NCBI RefSeq assembly: GCF_031951985.1
Contig: NZ_JAVLVU010000001.1
Span: forward strand, 806,001 to 870,000
Direction: 5' to 3'
DNA: 64,000 bases
Origin: Mucilaginibacter terrae
GTDB lineage: Bacteria; Bacteroidota; Bacteroidia; Sphingobacteriales; Sphingobacteriaceae
Notes under the pieces: generated by a model
The model's database searches: none
The model's input: the letters and a program-made list of their open reading frames with translations, nothing else
What the model was told of the DNA's origin: nothing
Made by a program: the position numbers and the translations under genes
Shown here: positions 1 to 11,137 of the stretch, one piece after another
How the letters are laid out: each line of letters opens with the position of its first letter
How positions within the stretch are numbered: position 1 is the first letter of the stretch

Positions 1-1007
1 ATTTTAACGTCGTCGATAAATACGTTTTTTATGCTGCCGTACCGCGCATCGGTATTACGATGCCCCAGGCGAATGAAGATAGCATTACCTGTGTTTTTGG
101 CTTTTACGTTGCTTATTTTCACATTTTGCAAAAAGCCTCCATCAACACTTTCTAATGCAATTGCCGAGCGGTAAGTATCGTACACGGTAATGTTTTTTAC
201 AGTGATATTCTTAAATCCACCTAACGAGCCTGTACCCAATTTAAACCCGTTTGCACTCGACCTCAGGGTGCAGTTTTCAACATAAACATTGTCGCAAAAG
301 CCATCTGTAGTTTCCGATTTTAAACAAATGGCATCGTCGGCAGCATTGAAAAAGCTATTGGTGATCTTAACATTTTTAGAATCAACAATATCAATGCCGT
401 CGTTATTCCAATAAGCTGTGCTGTTTACGTTCATGCTATCAATCAAAACACCATCACACTCCTTGTAATTTTGCACCCAACTGGCAGCATCTTTCAAGTT
501 AATGCCGGTTACTTTAACATTTTTGCAGTTTTTAAAGTAAATCAAATTAGGGCGATTCTTTTCTGTAGGGCGTTTAGTAAGCCATAGTTCATCCTGTATT
601 TTACCTGCCCGTAATTGTTTAAATACATCGGCCATCAAAAGGTGCGCTTGTCCGTCAATAGTCCCTTTACCGGTAATAGCCACATTTTGGTGGCCATTAG
701 CCGATACTACCGCCATTCTATCTTCCGAAAAATCCATCCGGCGGGCACTCCCCAACAATACTGCGTTGGAAGACAAATAAAGTTCAACGTTACTTTTTAG
801 TACTACAGGACCGGTTACAAAATTTCCGGCTGGCACTACTACCCTACCGCCACCGTTAGCAGCCGCAGCATCAATTGCTTTTTGTATAAATACAGCATTG
901 TTGCTATGCGTTATTGCTGCGCCGTAGGCTGTTATTTGATAGTTTTTTTGAGCCTGCACAGCAAAAATTGTGCATCCAAGCAAAAAAGTTAGTGCGAATT
1001 TCTTCAT
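1..1007 (-). CDS. GH28-type (polygalacturonase-like) secreted glycoside hydrolase, 3' end outside window
   Basis: Open frame from ATG at 1007 running off the left edge (about 335 codons seen). It opens with a signal peptide ending AVQAQ, so it is exported. The body is a right-handed beta-helix with the recurring NV..V.N/NI.V pattern of GH28 pectinases. NNDGID (about residue 200) and ADDAIC (about residue 223) carry the three acidic residues expected of the GH28 catalytic site. The next two family signatures, GHG and RIK, are not seen: the equivalent segments read SANGFKLG and RSAIALES. It lies downstream of a SusC/SusD pair, so it probably acts on a pectic or related acidic glycan bound by that pair. 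Family assignment is firm; the exact substrate is unknown. Confidence 0.85.
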   Translation of the reverse strand, partial: MKKFALTFLLGCTIFAVQAQKNYQITAYGAAITHSNNAVFIQKAIDAAAANGGGRVVVPAGNFVTGPVVLKSNVELYLSSNAVLLGSARRMDFSEDRMAVVSANGHQNVAITGKGTIDGQAHLLMADVFKQLRAGKIQDELWLTKRPTEKNRPNLIYFKNCKNVKVTGINLKDAASWVQNYKECDGVLIDSMNVNSTAYWNNDGIDIVDSKNVKITNSFFNAADDAICLKSETTDGFCDNVYVENCTLRSSANGFKLGTGSLGGFKNITVKNITVYDTYRSAIALESVDGGFLQNVKISNVKAKNTGNAIFIRLGHRNTDARYGSIKNVFIDDVK

Positions 1008-1060
1008 TTAAATAGGTATAGCAATGGTTAATTACAGGGTTTTTAAACCTTTTGCAAGTT

Positions 1061-1095
1061 TTAAAAAAAGCGTGCCGACGTTGCGGCGGCACGCT
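1061..1095 (-). terminator. Rho-independent terminator after susD
   Basis: A 9-bp perfect GC-rich stem (1069-1077 with 1087-1095, AGCGTGCCG/CGGCACGCT) followed on the minus strand by a run of seven T. It lies between the SusD stop and the GH28 start, so it should end or attenuate the susCD transcript. Confidence 0.75.
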
Positions 1096-1137
1096 CAAAA
1101 AATTAATAAAATATAAAGAACGATTGATTTTGCAGGC

Positions 1138-2844
1138 CTAATAACCCGGGTTTTGTGGAAACGCAGCACCACGGTTAAGGTCAATTTGAGTTTGAGGTAT
1201 GGGCCTTAACAAATGAATAGCCTGCAATGCACCTGCCGCACGTGCTTCATCGTTGTGTGCCAGGGTGCGGCTTATCAATTTACCGGTACGCTTCAATTCA
1301 AACCATCTGAATTCTTCTCCGGCCAGTTCACGGGCGCGCTCATCTAAAATATCATCGAGTGTTAGGCTGGTTACCTGCATTTCGGTGGCGTAAGCTACAC
1401 CTGTAAGCGGGTTATTGCCTGCTTTGGCGGCACGGGCACGTAACTGGTTATAATACTGTAAGGCTTTGGCCTGGTTGCCGGCCTGTAAAAACGCTTCGGC
1501 GGCAAGCAAATAGGTTTCGCCTAAACGGAATACATAGGTATCGCGCGTACCCCCATTGTCGGCAAAGGCCGCATTGGGGTCTCTGAATTTTTTAAATAAA
1601 GGGAACGAGCGGGTATTACCGGTAAACGGCGACGTACGGTATTCATCAGGGTTAATAACGTAGTACTTACGATTGGCTTTTTGTGCCGGCGTAAAAGCTA
1701 CATCAGGATAATAAATTATGGTATCGCCCGCGGCAAAGGTTTTGCCGTTTAAGGTTCCGGCGGTTTGGGCTGTAACCCCTGTCCAAACGGTGCTCAGGTA
1801 ACGGCTATCGCGTTGCTTATCAAACAAACTAAAAAAGTAAGGATCGGGAACAGATACATGCGAAGCATTGGGTTTATTATACAATATTGCGCGGCCAACA
1901 GTAGCCACATTTTGCACATCCCATAAAAAGAACTGCTGTTGCACATTACCTACCACAGCCGTAGTTTGCGCTTTACCCATTAAGTAAACCTGGTTGGTAG
2001 CTACATTAGTGCTGTATTGAACCGAAAATATAACCTCGTTATTTACCTGGAAGTTCGCTACAGTTGGATCGAACATGGTTGAGAATTGCGGACGCAAACC
2101 ATAAGTACCTGAAGTTATCAGCGTTTCGGCCAAAGTTGCCGCCTGGTTAAAATCCCCATTGCCCAAGCCATAGCTTTTATAGCCACGGGTTAAGTAAACT
2201 TTAGATAGCAGATGCTGTGCAAAACCACGGGTAATGCGGCCAAAATCGGTAGTGGTGGCAGGTAATCCGGTTACAGACTCGGTGAGGTCTTTAATGATCT
2301 GGGTATATACCTCACTTTCGGCAGCGCGGTTAAATGAAGTACTCACCTCAACCGTACGGTTTAAAACCAATGGCACGTTGCCAAACGTTTCTACCAATAG
2401 GTAATAGCAATACGCCCTTAACGCTTTTGCTTCGCCAATACGGGCATTAAGCGTAGTAGCATCAATATTTTGAACCTGTGTAGCCCAATACAAGGTATTG
2501 TTAGCGCCGCCAATGGTGTAGTATAACTGCTTCCAGTAATTATCCAGGTCCACCAATGATGAGTTTAACGATACGTTGTAATTATTGAGCGGATTAACAT
2601 CAGTTGTTGCATAAGAGGTATACACATCGGTACCCAAATTATGCAGTGAACTCATGCTTACAATGTATCGTAAGTTAGGATAGTTGGAACGGGCAAGGTC
2701 TTCAAAACCTTGCTTGGTTACGTAATAAAGCTGATCGGTAGCGGTACCAAGGTTTGTTTCGTCGATATATTTTTTGCAGCCTGTAGTGCCTGCAAGGGCA
2801 GCTACAAATAACAACTGCAGCATTTTGCTTCTTAAAATTTTCAT
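1138..2844 (-). CDS. SusD/RagB-family outer-membrane glycan-binding lipoprotein
   Basis: 568 residues with a lipoprotein signal peptide: hydrophobic stretch, then GTTGC with Cys23 as the lipidated residue, followed by KK. The family fold is recognisable from the N-terminal segment on binding-site placement (NLGT..D.YY near residues 30-40), the TPR-like helices (EAKALRAYCYYLLVETFGNVPL, residues about 138-160) and the C-terminal DERARELAGEEFRW.ELKRTG motif, which is diagnostic for SusD/RagB. Known role: surface lipoprotein that binds oligosaccharides and closes over the SusC porin. It follows SusC by 27 bp and is presumably cotranscribed. Substrate is not readable from sequence; the neighbouring GH28 enzyme suggests a pectic glycan. 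Confidence 0.95.
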   Translation of the reverse strand: MKILRSKMLQLLFVAALAGTTGCKKYIDETNLGTATDQLYYVTKQGFEDLARSNYPNLRYIVSMSSLHNLGTDVYTSYATTDVNPLNNYNVSLNSSLVDLDNYWKQLYYTIGGANNTLYWATQVQNIDATTLNARIGEAKALRAYCYYLLVETFGNVPLVLNRTVEVSTSFNRAAESEVYTQIIKDLTESVTGLPATTTDFGRITRGFAQHLLSKVYLTRGYKSYGLGNGDFNQAATLAETLITSGTYGLRPQFSTMFDPTVANFQVNNEVIFSVQYSTNVATNQVYLMGKAQTTAVVGNVQQQFFLWDVQNVATVGRAILYNKPNASHVSVPDPYFFSLFDKQRDSRYLSTVWTGVTAQTAGTLNGKTFAAGDTIIYYPDVAFTPAQKANRKYYVINPDEYRTSPFTGNTRSFPLFKKFRDPNAAFADNGGTRDTYVFRLGETYLLAAEAFLQAGNQAKALQYYNQLRARAAKAGNNPLTGVAYATEMQVTSLTLDDILDERARELAGEEFRWFELKRTGKLISRTLAHNDEARAAGALQAIHLLRPIPQTQIDLNRGAAFPQNPGY

Positions 2845-2871
2845 ATCAAAGTATCTTTCGATGTTTAAGAA

Positions 2872-5800
2872 TTAAAGAGTAAAGTTTACACCAAAAATGA
2901 ACGTGCGGGTACGGAAATCCTGTAAACCAAATGAGTTTAGGTCGGCCGTTTCAGGGTCCCAGCCAATAAACTTGGTCCATATGAACGGGTTGTAGGCTGT
3001 GGCGTATACGCGCAGGTTGCTCATGCCTATTTTTGAAGCCAACGATTTTGGAGCGGTAAAGCCCAAGGTCATGTTGCTGATTTTGGTATATGATGAGTTT
3101 TGGTAAGTAGCAATCAGCCTCCGGGTAGCATCGGTCTCGATGGCGTTGTTAGCCCAGGTGTTGCTTGGGTTGGTGGTTGTCCAGTAGCTACGATCGAAGG
3201 TGCCAAATCTTGCACGACCCTGGTCCTGGTTCATGGCTTGCTCCAAAAATGTACTTACCTGTTTGGTGCCCTGGCGGGTGTAAACGGTTACACCAAGATC
3301 AAAATTTTTGTAGTTAAATGTACTGGTTAACCCACCAAACCAATCAGGTATATCGCTGCCTTGTATTACACGGTCATCGGCAGTAATTTTATTATCGCCG
3401 TTAACATCGCGCAGTTTATACTGCCCTGGCTTTTGGCCATATACAGCTGCTTGTGCAGCTTCGCTGGTTTGCCATACGCCAATAATTTCGTAGTTGTATA
3501 GCACACGTGCTTTTTGGCCGATGAAGCGGGCGTTACCAACATCGTTGGCGCCGTTGCCAAACAGGTCAATAATTTTATTATTGTTTTTAGAGAAATTGAT
3601 GCTGGTTGTCCAGGTGAAGTTTTGCGATTTGATGTTGGTGGTATTCAAACCAAGTTCGATACCGCTGTTGCGAATGGAACCTACATTCGCTGTGATGGTT
3701 GAATAGCCATTAGCGGCAGGTATTTGCTGCGGTAACAGTGTGCCTTTAGCGGTTTTGTTATAATAATCGAAGGTGAAGGCAATACGGTTTTTGAAGATGC
3801 TTAACTCCATACCGGCATTATACTCGGTGGTTTTTTCCCAGGTAAGGGCGGCTGGCGCTAAATTTACCACTGCCGATCCGTTAGCAGTTGTTCCGTTAAA
3901 ATCATAGAAACTGGTTGATACGGCCGACTGCGTTACGTACGGATAAAAGTAAGTTCCATTAACCGCTGCGTTTCCCGATTTACCGTAGCTGAACCTGAAT
4001 TTCAAAAAGTTGATGGCCGAGATATTTTTGATAAAATCCTCTTCACTGGCTACCCAGCCCAAAGCCGCCGATGGGAAAAAGCCCCATTTATTACCTGCCG
4101 AAAATATGGAGTTGCCATCGGCCCTGCCGGTTACGGTTAACAAGTACCTGTTTTTAAGGGTGTAGTTGCCTCTGAAAAAGTAAGAGCTGATGGTTTGTTT
4201 GCTATACGCGCTGGATACTGTGGTAGCAGGCGCAACGCCATTAACCGTAGTTACGTTACCCACATTGTACCACAACGAGCGGTAAGGTAAGCCCGAAACC
4301 GAAATAAGATTATTATCCTGCTGATAATAGTTGAGCGAGTTACCCAGCGTAAACTCCAGCTTGTTATCGTTATTGATGTTCTTATTGTAGATAAGCAAGT
4401 TATCTAAAGTGTAGTTAAATGTGTGGTTAGCCCCGTTAGTAGCTGCGTTAGGACGGGTACCTGCACCTATTTTTGAGTAAGTATCGGTATAAGTGCCTGA
4501 ACGCTGGAAAGTAATATCGGGCGTAAACGATGAGCGGAACTTCAGGTCTTTGAAGAACGAAACTTCGGCAAACAGGTTGGGTAACAAACGTACATACTGC
4601 TTGCGGTTAAGGTCGTTATCAAAATCATAAAGCGGGTTGGTTATTTGCGCCTCGGTTTCGTAAGCAAAAAAGCGGTTGCTGCCATCGGCGTTATAAGCAC
4701 TGCCGGTTGGGCGTAAACGGTAAGCGCTACGGAATACCTCGCCGCTGCCCAGGTTAAAATCGGCAAAGGTACCGTACATTGATGCTCCAATTTTAACAGC
4801 ATCGCTCAGGGTTTTCTCCAAACCTGTTTTCAGGGTGTACTTCTTGGTATTTTCTACCTTTAGTGCCCCTTCATAATGCTGATAGCCGGCAGAAAGGAAG
4901 TACAGTGTTTTTTCGTCGCCACCAGTAATTGACAGGTTATGATTGGTTTGTAAACCATTGCGTTTAATAAGATCGACCCAATTGGTATAGTTGCCGCTGG
5001 CTATGTTTGATAACTCGGTTGGCGAAAATATTTGCGCGTCGGTATAAGTTACGTTGGGTGTAACGTTGGTACCTAATGTACGATAATATTCGCGGGCGTA
5101 GTCAACAAACTGGGAGCCATTCATTACTTTAGGAATGTTGTAGGCATTTACAAAACCAACATAGCCATCATAATTTACTTTGGTTTTGCCACGTGTACCG
5201 CGTTTGGTAGTAACAATAACTACACCATTGGCACCGCGCGAACCAAATATGGCGGTAGAGGATGCATCTTTTAACACGTCCATACGCTCAATATCCGCCG
5301 GGTTTATATCGCTAATATTTGCCACCGGAATACCGTCAACCACATATAATGGTTGGGTGTTACCATAAATGGAGTTCACACCACGTATTTCAATATTCAT
5401 ATCGGCGCCGGGTTTGCCCGAGCTGCGCTTAACATCAACACCAGGCATGCGACCCTGTAAGGCTTCCTGGGCACTTGGTGCGCGCGATTTTACAATATCT
5501 TCAGAATTTAAAGAGGCAATGCTCCCCGTTAAGTCGCTCTTCTTTTTGGTGCCATAGCCTACTACCACAACTTCATTAAGCGATTTTGAATCGGCCGTTA
5601 GCTTAATGGTAAGGGGTAACTGGCCGGTGGCAGGCAACTCAAGGTTGTTGTAGCCCACATATTTAAAAACCAATATATCGTTGGTGCTGCCCACAGCAAT
5701 TTTAAAATTACCGTTAACATCGGTTATGGTGCCTTTGCTACTGCCTTTAACAGTTACGCTAACACCTACAAGCGGCTGGTTGGTTTCATCCACTACCATA

Positions 5801-6219
5801 CCGGTAATATCAACCGCCTGAACCTGGTTTGAGGCCGGTGTTTGAGGTAAAGTTGGCTGAACATCAATAAGAATGATCTTGCTTTTAAATACCTGGTAAT
5901 TGATGTGGTATTGGGTAAGCAGGTTGTTTAATACCTGCTTAAGCTCCTGGTTATTAAATTGTACTGATATTTTGTCGCTCGTACGTATAACGTCCTGGTT
6001 ATAAATAAACTGTACGCGGTGGGTTTTGGCCAATATCTCTAACACATCGGCCAAAGTTTTTTCGCGCACGCTTAAGCTTATCTTCTTATTCAATATCTCT
6101 TGTGCCAAGGTTGGTTTTGAATAAGTGATACCAGTCATCAATATAATAAAGAGCAACTGACTGAATGTGATTCTCATGATCTTACGCCAGAAATGCGAAT
6201 GATGTAAACAAAAATTCAT
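2872..6219 (-). CDS. SusC/RagA-family TonB-dependent receptor with N-terminal STN domain
   Basis: 1115 residues from the ATG at 6219; the open frame extends 9 codons further to a TTG at 6246, which I judge less likely. After a signal peptide (ending THSKP/LAQ region) comes an STN domain (KISLSVREKTLADVLEIL), which in this family contacts the FecR-type anti-sigma factor. Then a carboxypeptidase-like beta-sandwich (DITGMVVDETNQPLVGVSV), a plug with the SusC signature (VVVVGYGTKKKSDLTGSIA) and the outer-membrane beta-barrel ending in aromatic-rich FIFGVNFTL. Role: TonB-driven import of large oligosaccharides across the outer membrane. The STN domain plus adjacent fecI/fecR genes point to induction by cell-surface signalling. 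Confidence 0.95.
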   Translation of the reverse strand: MNFCLHHSHFWRKIMRITFSQLLFIILMTGITYSKPTLAQEILNKKISLSVREKTLADVLEILAKTHRVQFIYNQDVIRTSDKISVQFNNQELKQVLNNLLTQYHINYQVFKSKIILIDVQPTLPQTPASNQVQAVDITGMVVDETNQPLVGVSVTVKGSSKGTITDVNGNFKIAVGSTNDILVFKYVGYNNLELPATGQLPLTIKLTADSKSLNEVVVVGYGTKKKSDLTGSIASLNSEDIVKSRAPSAQEALQGRMPGVDVKRSSGKPGADMNIEIRGVNSIYGNTQPLYVVDGIPVANISDINPADIERMDVLKDASSTAIFGSRGANGVVIVTTKRGTRGKTKVNYDGYVGFVNAYNIPKVMNGSQFVDYAREYYRTLGTNVTPNVTYTDAQIFSPTELSNIASGNYTNWVDLIKRNGLQTNHNLSITGGDEKTLYFLSAGYQHYEGALKVENTKKYTLKTGLEKTLSDAVKIGASMYGTFADFNLGSGEVFRSAYRLRPTGSAYNADGSNRFFAYETEAQITNPLYDFDNDLNRKQYVRLLPNLFAEVSFFKDLKFRSSFTPDITFQRSGTYTDTYSKIGAGTRPNAATNGANHTFNYTLDNLLIYNKNINNDNKLEFTLGNSLNYYQQDNNLISVSGLPYRSLWYNVGNVTTVNGVAPATTVSSAYSKQTISSYFFRGNYTLKNRYLLTVTGRADGNSIFSAGNKWGFFPSAALGWVASEEDFIKNISAINFLKFRFSYGKSGNAAVNGTYFYPYVTQSAVSTSFYDFNGTTANGSAVVNLAPAALTWEKTTEYNAGMELSIFKNRIAFTFDYYNKTAKGTLLPQQIPAANGYSTITANVGSIRNSGIELGLNTTNIKSQNFTWTTSINFSKNNNKIIDLFGNGANDVGNARFIGQKARVLYNYEIIGVWQTSEAAQAAVYGQKPGQYKLRDVNGDNKITADDRVIQGSDIPDWFGGLTSTFNYKNFDLGVTVYTRQGTKQVSTFLEQAMNQDQGRARFGTFDRSYWTTTNPSNTWANNAIETDATRRLIATYQNSSYTKISNMTLGFTAPKSLASKIGMSNLRVYATAYNPFIWTKFIGWDPETADLNSFGLQDFRTRTFIFGVNFTL

Positions 6220-6312
6220 AAATTTGAAATGATTGTATTTTGACAAAAAAATATAATACTACGCCCGTTCACCAATTTTATTGATGTTCACCAAACGGGC
6301 TGAAACTTTAGG

Positions 6313-6341
6313 GGTACAAGGTGCTGCAACACTCTTGTACC
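6313..6341. repeat. Inverted repeat in the fecR-susC spacer
   Basis: GGTACAAG (6313-6320) and CTTGTACC (6334-6341) are exact complements; the inner GTG/CAC pair (6321-6323, 6329-6331) extends the stem past a one-base bulge. A T-run follows on the plus strand, which has no gene here to terminate. In the minus-strand transcript it would form a hairpin about 95-120 nt upstream of the susC start; it could also be an operator. Confidence 0.5.
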
Positions 6342-6415
6342 TTTTTTGTAAACGGTGGGATTTTACTTTTAAGTAGGTATGTCTTTTCTCATAAATTGTT
6401 TAATTAGGTTAATTA

Positions 6416-7435
6416 TCAATTGGTTGTTTTAAGTATGATGAGATCGTCTTCGGCAATCTCGTAATTAATATTCATGGAGGTTTTAAGTACCTCGAGCACT
6501 TCGGGCAGGTTAAGGCCTGTAAGGTCAGCCGTCATGGAGGAATTTTTCAGCTTTTCGCCTTCGATTTTTATTTGAACCCCAAATTTTTGGTTAAGTACCA
6601 AAGCAATTCCGGTAAGTTTCTCGTTTTTAAATGACAGGTCTATATGCTTCCAAAGATTCATAGTACCCATATCGGCATTTCGGTTTGCAAAAAATGAATT
6701 ATCGGCTTCGCTATAAACAACTTGTTGCTTAGGATGCAGCACAACCTCACTGGCAAGCAGTTTAGCTCCCGCTAAGTGCGCTTCGCTGCCTGTTTTACTA
6801 ACAGATACTTTACCGGTTAACACCGTAACCGTTGCTTTTTGCATATTATAATTATCCAACACGCTGAAACTGGTACCCCAAACCTTGGTAATGATGTGCT
6901 TACTCTCGATAATGAAAGGACACTGGGGATTTTTAGCAACTTCAAAAAAAGCTTCGCCCTGCATTTTTACATTACGCGATGCTTTGGCAAAAGCTTTAGG
7001 ATAACTTAACCTTGATCCGGGTTTCAACCAAACGCTGCTTCCGTCAGGCAGATCTTGTTTAATAATGTTTTTTCCGTTGTTGCTGATGTTAGCCCAATTT
7101 TCGGAAACGATGGCTGTGGTGTTATGATTTGCGGTTTGCCTGTTCCAAACAAATAGCAATACAAAACCGGTTAATGCTGCAGCCACCCCTACTTTTAACC
7201 AAAGCGGAATTATACGTTTGCGGGTTTTGGACTCATTGGTAATTGTTATACGTGATGATATTTTTTTGTACATGCGCAGCTGAATTTGTTCACGCTCTGC
7301 AGCCGACAAGGTGTTCAACATATCGGGCTTGTTTTGATAGCTGGCGTACCATTGATTTAAAATAGCCGCTTCTTCAGGTGTACAGGTACCCTTACGGTAT
7401 TTCTCCATCAATTCGGCAAGTTGCTCGTTTGTCAT
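6416..7435 (-). CDS. FecR-family anti-sigma factor
   Basis: 339 residues from ATG 7435; a longer frame to 7483 begins at TTG and lacks support. The N-terminal cytoplasmic part carries the typical FecR opening (LMEKYRKGTCTPEEAAILNQWY) that binds the sigma factor. A single membrane helix lies at about residues 79-97. The periplasmic FecR domain follows (LPDGSSVWLKPGSRLSYP, VKMQGEAFFEVAKN.. FIIES), with a C-terminal DUF4974/STN-like domain (LTGIALVLNQKFGVQI). Known role: holds the ECF sigma factor inactive until the cognate SusC STN domain signals ligand occupancy. It sits 71 bp downstream of that sigma factor and just upstream of the STN-containing SusC, the standard order. Confidence 0.95.
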   Translation of the reverse strand: MTNEQLAELMEKYRKGTCTPEEAAILNQWYASYQNKPDMLNTLSAAEREQIQLRMYKKISSRITITNESKTRKRIIPLWLKVGVAAALTGFVLLFVWNRQTANHNTTAIVSENWANISNNGKNIIKQDLPDGSSVWLKPGSRLSYPKAFAKASRNVKMQGEAFFEVAKNPQCPFIIESKHIITKVWGTSFSVLDNYNMQKATVTVLTGKVSVSKTGSEAHLAGAKLLASEVVLHPKQQVVYSEADNSFFANRNADMGTMNLWKHIDLSFKNEKLTGIALVLNQKFGVQIKIEGEKLKNSSMTADLTGLNLPEVLEVLKTSMNINYEIAEDDLIILKTTN

Positions 7436-7506
7436 ACAAAAAAGGATGGTTATAATTTGGTTTATAAAAGTATAGTCGTGCAAGTAAGGGTGTTACCCTT
7501 GCCCAG

Positions 7507-8094
7507 TCAGATACTTTTTTTTAAAAAAATTAAAACGGCCAGCGGAAGGTAGTCGGCCATGCCAAAACGCAGGGCTTGAAGTGCTTTGGTTAAATGACCT
7601 TCAACTGTTTTTTCGGAGATGTTGAGTATAGCGGCTATCTCTTTATTAGTTTTATGCTCGGCACGGCTCAACTGGTATACAGAGCGGCATTTATCGGGCA
7701 GCTGGCCTATCAAAGTTTCGAGATAGCGTTTTAAATCGTTAAGAATTACATTATCTTCGGTAGAAGTATCAGCAAGAGGTGAGGCCAGCTGCACACTTAT
7801 AAAGGCGTCTTGTGTAAGGCGTTTGCGATAATAATCAATAACGCTGTATTTAACGGCCGTGTGCAGGTAATTAGAAAGCCCGGTGCTGATACTGAGCAAT
7901 TCGCGTTTTTCCCAAAGTTTTACAAATATGTCTTGAACAACTTCTTCGCAAAGTTCAAAATCGGCCAAACGCTTGTGTGCCGAGTTAAATAACTTATCCC
8001 AGTATCGCCGGTAAATTTCCTCAAACGCAGCATTGCTTCCCTGACGTAGCATTACGGCAAGTTCATTATCGTTTATTGCAGCGCAAACGTTCAT
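7507..8094 (-). CDS. ECF-type RNA polymerase sigma-70 factor (FecI-like)
   Basis: 195 residues. Region 2 is clear (AAFEEIYRRYWDKLF, then EEVVQDIFVKLWEKRE) and region 4 forms the helix-turn-helix (NKEIAAILNISEKTVEGHLTKAL). Size and motifs match the Bacteroides-family extracytoplasmic sigma factors that switch on SusC/SusD operons. First gene of the locus; the FecR homologue downstream is its likely anti-sigma partner. No TAnnTTTG promoter was found immediately upstream. Confidence 0.95.
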   Translation of the reverse strand: MNVCAAINDNELAVMLRQGSNAAFEEIYRRYWDKLFNSAHKRLADFELCEEVVQDIFVKLWEKRELLSISTGLSNYLHTAVKYSVIDYYRKRLTQDAFISVQLASPLADTSTEDNVILNDLKRYLETLIGQLPDKCRSVYQLSRAEHKTNKEIAAILNISEKTVEGHLTKALQALRFGMADYLPLAVLIFLKKSI

Positions 8095-8294
8095 CTTCTC
8101 CCCTAAATATTATATATCAGCAACAACGGGTACTTTGGTCAATTGGTTAATTGGAGGTGAAAGGCAGTACAAATAAAATGATTTTTTTGTTGACAGCTTA
8201 ACAAGCTTCGAAAAAAGTTTATTAAATAAACTAATATGGCATATATTAAAAATAAAAATCCCTCACCAAAATATGATGAGGGATTTTTGAAGAG

Positions 8295-8367
<73 letters not shown>

Positions 8368-8564
8368 ATTTAGATAATAAAAGCCTCTCATATATTTGAG
8401 AAGCTTGTGGCTACAAAGATACAACTTTAGCGTATATGTAAAGAGCCTTTTACTGGTTTAGTAAGTTTTTAGCTATAAAATATTGATTTTAAGGCGGAAA
8501 AATTTAACAAACCTATAATAATCTAAAGGGTAAGAACCTGTATAAGCAAGTCACACACACATAA

Positions 8565-8598
8565 AAGCCGCCCCAATTATGACGAATTGAGGCGGCTT
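8565..8598 (-). terminator. Terminator of katG
   Basis: A 14-bp stem with one mismatch (8565-8578 with 8585-8598, AAGCCGCC/GGCGGCTT core) and a 6-nt loop, followed on the minus strand by TTTTATG. It begins 34 bp after the katG stop. Confidence 0.75.
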
Positions 8599-8631
8599 GC
8601 ATTTATAGGTTACGAAATAATTCAGTTATAA

Positions 8632-10911
<2,280 letters not shown>

Positions 10912-11137
10912 TTATAATTTGTTAAATGGTAACTTGCTAATACATGATAAAGGTATGATTACAGAAAGTAAACTAAAAATCGATTGTTTGAATAGCTGAT
11001 AGACAAAACTTATAAGCAATATATCACAAAAAAAATTTAATACTAAAACCACAAAGCTTGTTATGTGTTAGTACTAATTAAGTATTTGCACAAAATCATA
11101 TACAAGAAATTTTTATCGCTTTAAACATCTACGCTCC

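Noticed and set aside
8136..8158. Three TTGG-containing octamers upstream of the ECF sigma gene
   Set aside because: Period 8, only three units, no complementary arm; may be chance.
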